Notes under the pieces: generated by a model | The model's input: only the letters and a program-made list of their open reading frames with translations | Told to the model about the DNA's origin: nothing | Database searches by the model: none | Translations under genes and position numbers: made by a program | Part shown: in pieces, positions 57,030-64,000 of the stretch | Position numbering within the stretch: the stretch's first letter is position 1 | Layout of the letters: the number at the start of each line of letters is the position of its first letter | Source: Topomyia yanbarensis | Taxonomy: Eukaryota > Arthropoda > Insecta > Diptera > Culicidae | Length of the DNA stretch: 64,000 bases | Assembly: GCF_030247195.1 (NCBI RefSeq) | Contig: NC_080670.1 | Coordinates: 162,512,080-162,576,079 of the forward strand | Reading direction: 5' to 3'

Positions 57030-57110
57030 TTCAAATACTAGATAGACTAAGAAAAGCAGCGAACCAATATTGCGACCCTGCGGCACTCATATATAAATTA
57101 TATTTGATTA
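57030..57110 (-). pseudogene. non-LTR reverse transcriptase scrap, minus strand
   Basis: On the minus strand one frame reads VPQGRNIGSLLFLVYLVFEKY, the RT motif around the conserved PQG box. Only about 25 residues are recognisable and the surroundings are degraded. It appears to be the same family as the scrap at 58.3-58.9 kb. Confidence 0.6.
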
Positions 57111-57512
57111 AGCCTACAGAGTCTTAATTCGCAACAATTCATTACCTGTTACCTTACCACAATGATTTGTGGAAGCAGCAAATTTTAGATTATTAATAAA
57201 GTGTCATGAAATTGCACGTGTTCAGCCAACTTTTGTATTTCAAGGTTTAAGGAAATTGAAAAAGTTAATTCCAAAAAGCTTTTTTGTGAAATTTCAGATA
57301 TTTTGAAAATATGACGCTTATTTATTTTGTTTATTTGACATGGCTCATTGTAGTAGTTGTAGATAGCCGTGTATTTAGTTTATATTTACAATAGGTTAAA
57401 ATGACATCAAATAAAAACAAATATTAGTGAATAACCGACGGATTGCAAGCACGCAACTTGTCATTGCGCGCAGAGACCTTCTTCCGCGGCAATGGGGAAC
57501 CATTTATTAGCT

Positions 57513-57818
57513 CTATCCTACTGCATCATTGGAATCATTTATTTCTCTCTTGATGTCGTTCGCGTCAATGTCATCATCGTTAGAACTGTCTTGGTGCTCG
57601 CGATCAGGTATTCTTTTTTGTTGCTTACAGGTCACGAGTGTATAACCATCGTCATTGAATGTTACTTTTTCGCTGATGGAGCTGGCTGTTGATTTGGGGG
57701 TGCTGGGCGCTGCTGTTACGGTCGCCAGTGTGGTCTGAACAGTACGCACAAACCGTTTGTGGTTCAGGTGATGTTGGTGTTTTCGATTTGTTTGAGTAGA
57801 TGAGAGGCTAAGATTCAT
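57513..57818 (-). CDS. unidentified minus-strand frame, possibly a retrotransposon ORF1 fragment
   Basis: 101 residues, Thr/Ser-rich, with ISEKVTFNDDGYTLVTCKQQ and a strongly acidic tail (NDDDIDANDIKREINDSND). The DNA has a codon-like composition and differs from the AT-rich surroundings. Degraded RT scraps on the same strand lie on both sides, so an ORF1 remnant of the same non-LTR family is plausible. No zinc knuckle or RRM is visible. It could also be a host exon. Confidence 0.3.
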   Translation of the reverse strand: MNLSLSSTQTNRKHQHHLNHKRFVRTVQTTLATVTAAPSTPKSTASSISEKVTFNDDGYTLVTCKQQKRIPDREHQDSSNDDDIDANDIKREINDSNDAVG

Positions 57819-57819
57819 T

Positions 57820-58340
57820 CTTCTTAGTGTCTTTCACGCAAACTATTTTCTGGTCAGTACTGGCATGTAGGGATCTGCCCTTGGTGGGAGCGTAGTGTAG
57901 TTTGTTTAGTTTTAGGGCAGCGTGTTTTGTATTGTAGCGTCAGGTACGAAGGAATAGGTCTTCTGACTAGCACCCTCACCACAAAAACGACGTTAGGAAT
58001 ACCTGAAAAGAAGTTTACTCAAGTTTCTCAGATCAGGTGTAATGGATTCCACTAGTCAGTAATGCAGCATTTTCTTAAATGAACTTAACATTTTATGTAC
58101 AACAACTGCACTGCACTACACTGACCACGATTGCTAAAATCTCTAACCGGTAATAGTTCGCTAACTCGCTGGTAATATGAAAAATTATCAGAATGGCGAC
58201 GAATTGTTGGATATAGTAGTGCTAATTTTAATATATGGATTCAGAAATCTGTTGTGTAGTACTTGAAGTGGTTGCGATTTCGATTTGTCGGCATGTCCTC
58301 ACACAATTATCTAGTATTGGAACAGGAAATGAATACATGC
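57820..58340. other. no gene recognised
   Basis: Sequence between the unidentified minus-strand frame and the RT scrap. It may be 5' or internal sequence of the same degraded retrotransposon, but nothing specific can be shown. Confidence 0.3.
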
Positions 58341-58935
58341 GTACTAGAATTTTAGTAAAATTTGCTGTGGATCAAACGTGTATTAGCATCTAATTACTGC
58401 GCAAAATTTAGCAACTGTAGGATCAAAGTTTTTTATGGCCTTAGGGTCATTCGTCTCTTTTCGGGTTAGACAAATCTTTTTTTGGAAAAATCTCTAACTC
58501 TATGTGCGGGGTTAGGAGTCGAACCCAGGTGAGCTGCGTACAAGGCAATCGATTTACCAACAACGCTATGCCCGTCCCCAGGATCAAAGTTAATCCCCAA
58601 ATATTGAAAATGGTCAGCCTTTCCATTAAACGTTTCTCTGATGTAATAACGTTTTCTCCGGAAGAATGAAATATCTTGTGTTTTGTTTTGTGAAACTTTA
58701 TGGAAACCAAAATGGCAATAAAATAGCTTGAAAGCACGGGGAGATCTTCGGTAATATTGGAGAAAAAATTGTTTCAGTTCTTCAAGCGAAATAAAATGTA
58801 TCTTCAGTTAAGAATTGAGGGGTACCTTTATTTCTTAATTTGGCAATATCGTTAACGTAATGTAAGAAAAGCAGAGGAGTGATATTGCTACCCTGTGGCC
58901 CTTCTCTATAAACAAATTTGAATTAACTCACAGTA
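58340..58935 (-). pseudogene. degraded CR1/Jockey-type reverse transcriptase, minus strand, split by a SINE
   Basis: The minus strand reads EGPQGSNITPLLFLHYVNDIAK (PQG box at about 58891-58900). After phase changes come LSSYFIAILVSIKFHKTKHK, IFHSSGENV and RLTIFNIWGLTL, the usual order downstream of the catalytic box in CR1/Jockey-type enzymes. The ADD box itself is lost. A SINE at 58431-58579 interrupts it, and the coding similarity resumes as FDPTVAKF beyond. Multiple stops make it inactive. Confidence 0.65.
58431..58579 (-). mobile_element. complete 149-bp tRNA-derived SINE with 12-bp target duplication
   Basis: On the minus strand it begins GGGACGGGCATAGCG and carries a box A-like TAGCGTTGTTGGTAAATCG (58550-58568) and box B-like GGGTTCGACTCC (58515-58526), followed by a short unrelated body ending at 58431. 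AGGATCAAAGTT occurs at 58419-58430 and 58580-58591, a perfect 12-bp duplication. Its tRNA-like part could mislead a tRNA search, but the host RT scrap and duplication show an insertion. Confidence 0.8.
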
Positions 58936-59269
58936 GTTTCATTAGCCAATCGTGTGTAAATTCAGCAGCAGCGATGAAACATTTCTTACAACACTAAATA
59001 CATTTATTATTCCCAATATTACGCTCATTGTTTGAAGAAGTTGGATTCAATCAAGTTACATTATGATCAATGTTAGTATTTAACTTGGCGACCTTTATTA
59101 TCCACTGCCATGGTCAAATAATATACAATGTGGGTTTAGGGTACAATTGTCTCTGGAGGCACCCTTCTTTTATTGCTATATTTTAAATTAGATCCATAGT
59201 AACACTCACGAACACAAATTGCTTATTCTCTCATATACACTCACAATTTCTCATTCCAAACGTACAAAC
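58936..59269. other. no gene recognised
   Basis: AT-rich sequence between the RT scrap and the third ACGCG-rich block. Nothing can be supported. Confidence 0.4.
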
Positions 59270-61078
59270 GTGGTCTACGCGATAACACAAACCTGGTCAC
59301 AAATGCGAACGCCCACGATCTCGCCAACATTCAAACACCGCGGTAATTAAGTGAAGGTTTGCACCTAAAAGTTTACTAATGCGGTCTCAAGCATCAACGC
59401 TCGCGCAATCATAAATCGGTCATGTCCGGAAGTCTCTGCCCTTGATACTAGCATCCCAAATTCATGCCTTCAGTTGGACCTATAGAAATAAAAATTAGAC
59501 AATGCGTCAAATGCGTGATCACTGAAGAATACGTGATCATGCGAATGACCACACGGTTATAAAAAGATTGTGTCCACGCGAAATTACACACACACGCGAC
59601 AAAAACGTCAACATACAAACGCTCGAGTCCTTCGCGATCAGTACAGCACAGCCACACCCACAATCTCGCAAAAAGGATAACACCGCGGTGACTAAGGGAA
59701 CGGTTTAGCACTTATAAATTAACAAACACGGTCTCAAGGGTGAACTTCCAAATACCCGTGTCCGCGCGATCACGAATCGGTTTCGTCCGGAAACCCATAT
59801 TCTCGGCCCTAGCAGCATAAGTCCAATGTCTTCAGGTGGACCAATCAAAAAGATGATGCTCATATCCACTAAACTACACGTTCCACGGCGATATAAAAAT
59901 CGAATTTATACGTACGAAGTCTCATACACGCAACAAACAAACATACAAATGCTTGAGCCCTTCGCGACTAACCACGCAACTTACACCCGCGCTCTCGCAG
60001 ACATGATAACATCCCGGTGATAATGTGAACGTCTCAGCACTTATAAGCATACAAACGCGGTCTTAAACGTGAACTTACAGTCTCTCGCACTCGCGCGATT
60101 CCAGAAGTCTAGGTCCGTGCCTTCATTTGAATCAATTAAAAAGAAAGCTCTCATATGCACTGGACATCACGTTCCATGGCGACATAACCGGGAACTCTAG
60201 TGATATGGAGTAACTCACTCCCTGTCAGAATGTGATCTGTACACCGAAAACTAAATATCAGAATGGCGGTCCGCGTGACCATCCAAGGACACATGCGAAT
60301 TTGTGAATGACCACAGGTTGACAAAATCGAATTTATACACGCGAAGTCACATACACGCGAGCACACGCGACAAGTACTTCAACATACGAACGCTTACGTC
60401 CATCGCGATCATCTAGGCACACCTACACCCGCGATCACGCAAAATTGGTAACACTACGATAATAATGTGAACGTTTTAGTACTTAAGAAGTTACAAACGC
60501 GGTCTCAAACGCGAACTCGCAAACGCGCTGTCATGAATCGGTCATGTCCGGAAATTTTTACCCTCCATTATAGCAACTTAGGTTCATACATTCAATTATA
60601 CCAATAAATAAAATAAAGCTTATATTCACTAGACAACATGGCGACATGACTGGGAACTCTAGTGATATGTAAGAACCCACTTTCTTCTAGAATCTGAACA
60701 GTACACGAAAAATTAAGTATCAGATTCACGGTCCGCGCGCGATCATTCTACAACACAAGAATATGCAAAAGACACACGGTTTTAATATAGAATATATACA
60801 CGCGAGGTTACATACACATATCGCACACGCGATCGAACACGTTAACGTACGAATGCTTGAGCCCTTCGCGATGATACACGCGATCGCGAAGTCCCTACGC
60901 ACGCACATACCTGAACCGTACAATAAATATTACATTTAGAATGATACAATTGGCTTAAAGCGGTATTTTAGTGGGCGCCATTGCCTGTCTCGTCTGCAAT
61001 TGTAGTATGTGATTCTGATGGGGAGCCTTTCTGAGAACGTAACTCTACAGCTCCAGTAGGACAAATCTCGAAAAAAAA
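59270..61078 (+). mobile_element. ACGCG-rich composite repeat, copy E3
   Basis: Collinear with copy E2 at 37.1-38.9 kb. It opens with ACAAACGTGGTCTACGCGAT, then has units anchored at AGCACTTATAAATT (59709), AGCACTTATAAGCA (60036) and AGTACTTAAGAAGT (60477), with CTCTAGTGATATG at 60195 and 60657. It ends with the same terminal module (about 60908-61070) and A-run. Spacings of 327, 441 and 462 bp parallel those of E2. No duplication was found around it. Confidence 0.6.
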
Positions 61079-61079
61079 T

Positions 61080-61480
61080 CATAAGGAAGTAAAGGATGAA
61101 AACTTTTTTTAACCTAGAGGGCACAGTTCCTATAACTTTAGTAGGTTATGGGTTTGTGCTGCGACTTCATCTTCAAGTTCAGCGGGTCTGCCAGATACTG
61201 ATGAGACAAAATCGGAACACAAATTTACGACTTACAAATGTACAAAAATGGTTTCAATCCTTCGGGAATAAAGTAGTAGAAAGCAACACACTGGTTGGCC
61301 AACCGGAACATGTTATAATTTCGCTATGATGTCATCAACTTTTGTGCTTGCGGGACAAAACCCGCGAACAATTGATTACTGCTGAGTACAAGTTGTATTT
61401 CGTTGTGATGACCTGGTCGGTCTGCCAAATACCAATGAGACGAAGTCGAAACACAAATTTATAACATTCTATTGTAGAAA
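61080..61480. repeat. direct pair of a dispersed repeat (GATGAGACGAAGTCGAAACAC type)
   Basis: The segment GTCTGCCAGATACTGATGAG with AATCGGAACACAAATTTACG at about 61185-61229 recurs as GTCTGCCAAATACCAATGAG with AGTCGAAACACAAATTTATA at about 61419-61463. The spacing is ~235 bp. An inverted relative lies near 56142-56175. These may be subterminal parts of a transposon whose ends I cannot place. Confidence 0.4.
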
Positions 61481-64000
61481 TGTATTACAACAGTGTTTAA
61501 ACTACTGAAATTAGCAAACTAAAAATCTACGAATGTTTTTATCCATTTTAATCAAATATAGACTTCTTTGGCTCGACCGATTCTAATGTTTTACTTTGAC
61601 CATTTTTGGAATTCTAGATGCATAGAAAGCCTGCTCTTTGTCATTTTTCGGATTATTTTAAGTAAATTAAATTAAAGCGAGTGCGAATATTTTTTTTCGA
61701 ATAGGTGCTAAAAATTTGTTCTAAATCTAATGTGGAATGACCCTTACAAAGAACAGGAATATAAAAGGTTTCAGTGTACTCCCTTGATGAACTCCATTAC
61801 TACTGATTTGTAAATCATAACTATTTCAGTTAGGCCAATTCGTCAAAAATTAAAAAAATATCTGGCTATGATATCCCGCCATAAAACTTGACTTTCTCCT
61901 TAGGTGATTTTTTAGTGAACTTGCAGCCTATTTGCCGCTAGTGCAACGATTGTATTGATACAAACGCATTACGTTATTGATGGGTTTTCGATTACATTTC
62001 ATTCTCAAAACCATCATATTCTGCTCAAATTATCAACAGAGTTTAGTTTTTGCCGAATTCAGAGCTTTATCGAACACCAGAACTGCTCCCGGTCGGGAGC
62101 TACAACCCTGCCGAATCCGTATCCTTCCGCTCTAACCTTTCTCCGTAGACTCTCCACCGAACCGCCTCCGAACAACCAGTCTCACTTTCGTGCCTGTTAT
62201 TTTCCATTCAATTCAATCCATTTAATGGTATTGTTTCTATTTGATTATAAGCCTACTCCCTTCACCTCCGCCGGTCCGTCAGTCGCTCGCTCGGTCGGTC
62301 GGTAGAGTCGAGCACAGAGTGCAGTAACCAAAAGCGGGAGAAAAGATCATTTCAAATCTTCACCCGAGCGATACTTCCGCTCCTTCCGCTGCGCTGCCAC
62401 TTCGTTCCCTTATCACACTGATATTTGTATGCACAGAGCAACCGAGTTAACACAATAGCAATGAGTGCATGCTGCCAGTTCCTCGGAGGGTTGCGGATTT
62501 TGCAATTACGACGACGACGATGACGGTGGTGACGATGCCGGCGATCCAGCACTGAACCATTTATGTAGTACGTACTACCTACGGCCGAGGTGATGAGGAG
62601 GGGATGACAGGATGCGGCGGAGCGATGGATTTGAATTGGTAATATGGATCAGCTCCGGTTGGGTTCAGCTTAGTTAGAGCAACAAAGCAACACATCATCA
62701 CGAAGTGAGAGTGTGAAGACCTTGATCGTCCTCTTGGCAAGATTTTTACGTCGCCTGCTTCATCGTTTTAGAAGCTGGTCGGTCGTCGTTGGTTTGACTT
62801 GGTCGACGATGAAGCGAGGAAGCAGAAACGAAAGGGTAATTATGTTATGGAATGTTACGGTCGTGGTTTGGCCCTATCAACACCTGGTAATCAGTGGAAC
62901 ATGGTTCAAGGTACTGGTGCTGGAGCTTGAGAATGTTCTAAGTTGCTGGTGTTGATTACAGTTTGCTTGCAGACTTACTAATTCCGCTGGAGGTTCCAGC
63001 TCTCTCTCGGTATTGCTTGCTATAATTATACCGGTTCTAAAAACAACAGTATTTTGCATTGGATTTCCATAGCAAAGTGATGCAGGTGAAAAGATCATGC
63101 TTGCTGATAAAATTGACAACTTTCGTGAAAAAAAGTACACTGGAACTAGATCCCAAAAAAGCTTGATCAAATCTATCAAACCGAAAAATGCATAGATCGA
63201 AAGTCACTCAACCTTCATCGATCGGGTCGAGCCAATAGGGCTTGCTGCATACCACATTGGAACGCCATCGTCATCAACAATTCAAGCATTCACAGTGAAT
63301 CAACCGAAGCCGAGAAAAGGTCAAACCCGCGAGATATGCCATTTTTGTCACGCCCTTCCCTACTGTATGCCGTGGCGGGTTCTCGTGGTGTCGCTTAAAC
63401 TCTGCTCGAACTCGTTCGGAAGAAACTAACTACTGGTTTGAATTTGGTTTAACCTTTTGCGAGCCCAAGTCGCGTGTTCTACTTTTTCGCCGATCCTACC
63501 CGTTTCGAAAGCCTATATCTGTAAACCGTACCCACGGCTGGCTATGGGCTTTGCGCGGTGTTTGTTTTGTTGAAACGTTTCGAGCAGCAATATCTACCGA
63601 CTTGCTAAATACAAATGATTTTTATCATTTGAATTGCCGAGGATTTTTTCCCCAGCAGTGGGGGCTTCGCGCTTGAGCGCGAGCAACCGGCAACCTTTAT
63701 TCGGTCGATTGTGCAGCTTCATAGCAAAAAGCGCTTAAAGTTTATTATATTTAATAACTAACGATCCGGGCATTTATGTTGCACGGTTTTGCGCGTTTTT
63801 CTACGGAGGCATTCGGTTCGGAGGAAACGAAATGGTGAATGTTGCACAGCGAATTCAGTGTGTGTTATCTGTGGTGGTTTTTTTTATGAATAGGTGAGCC
63901 TAAACAAGAGCGTGATTTTGATCGCGTATATGGGCAAACGGAGGGCGGATACTCAAGGTTTCCTGTCTACGATTGTGGCTCGTTGTTTGTTTGGTCGAGC
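61481..64000. other. no gene recognised; possibly host promoter-proximal or intronic DNA
   Basis: From about 62.0 kb the composition becomes more balanced. A TCAGT initiator-like word at 62279-62283 sits before GCTCGGTCGGTCGGTAG and could mark a transcription start, but no downstream frame is recognisable. Frames at 61955-62305, 62713-62955 and 62877-63179 have no known domain. No dispersed repeat is visible in the last 1.5 kb. Confidence 0.35.

Noticed and set aside
37594..60020. Small related frames ending in ITSR in several ACGCG blocks
   Set aside because: They come from one repeat unit copied in several places, with no conserved start and frequent breaks; not protein-coding.
62279..62320. 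Core promoter with TCAGT initiator
   Set aside because: An initiator-like word occurs, but no convincing downstream element or coding frame follows.
1..64000. CRISPR array, bacterial operon or plasmid origin
   Set aside because: The tandem repeats are degenerate, of eukaryotic transposon type, and no operon-like gene order exists.

Overview
The window looks like a repeat-rich, gene-poor stretch of an insect nuclear genome, most likely a culicine mosquito. This is an inference. It rests on the mix of elements: RTE, R1 and I-clade non-LTR retrotransposons, a BEL/Pao LTR element, tRNA-derived SINEs, and a repeat ending in CATTCGGCCCTCCGGG followed by CCTTTCTATATGAGAAAGG, which I associate with Aedes-type genomes. 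I recognise no host protein-coding gene. Every long reading frame that can be assigned belongs to a mobile element.

Layout. 1-5.4 kb: a minus-strand SINE, a small MITE-like element, a 2.2-kb imperfect inverted repeat and a tandem-repeat patch. 5.46-10.9 kb: three elements nested inside each other. A TA-flanked CAGGGTG-ended element contains a TAGAG-ended element with an 8-bp duplication, which contains a foldback element whose AT-rich palindromic arms enclose a GC-rich, hairpin-dense core. 10.9-15 kb: the most host-like sequence, with no confident gene. 15.06-16.68 kb: a 5'-truncated, frameshifted RTE copy. 19.5-31.9 kb: two almost identical 1.47-kb hAT-like elements in opposite orientation. 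The second is split by a full-length, apparently intact two-ORF I-clade retrotransposon with a visible target-site duplication. Around and after them (21.5-24.2, 31.9-33.0, 37.1-38.9 and 59.3-61.1 kb) lie blocks of an unusual ACGCG-rich repeat with ~390-460-bp units and, in three places, a shared terminal module. 36.2-36.8 kb: an RTE scrap and a MITE. 39-44 kb: a decayed R1-clade element interrupted by a 795-bp foldback element. 44.67-52.2 kb: a young BEL/Pao element with 667-bp LTRs, a 5-bp target duplication, an N-terminal PHD-type zinc finger and a deletion/frameshift in its integrase. 52.2-59.2 kb: mostly AT-rich sequence with minus-strand reverse transcriptase scraps, one carrying a SINE with a 12-bp duplication. 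61-64 kb: no assignable gene.

How it fits together. The window is best read as layered insertions; duplications around individual elements allow relative dating. The I element is younger than its hAT-like host element, which is younger than the ACGCG array it landed in. The I element and the BEL element look the most recent. The observations I find least explained are the structured core at 6530-6975, which has two hairpins with tandem G-A mismatches, and the ACGCG-rich composite family with its A-tailed terminus.
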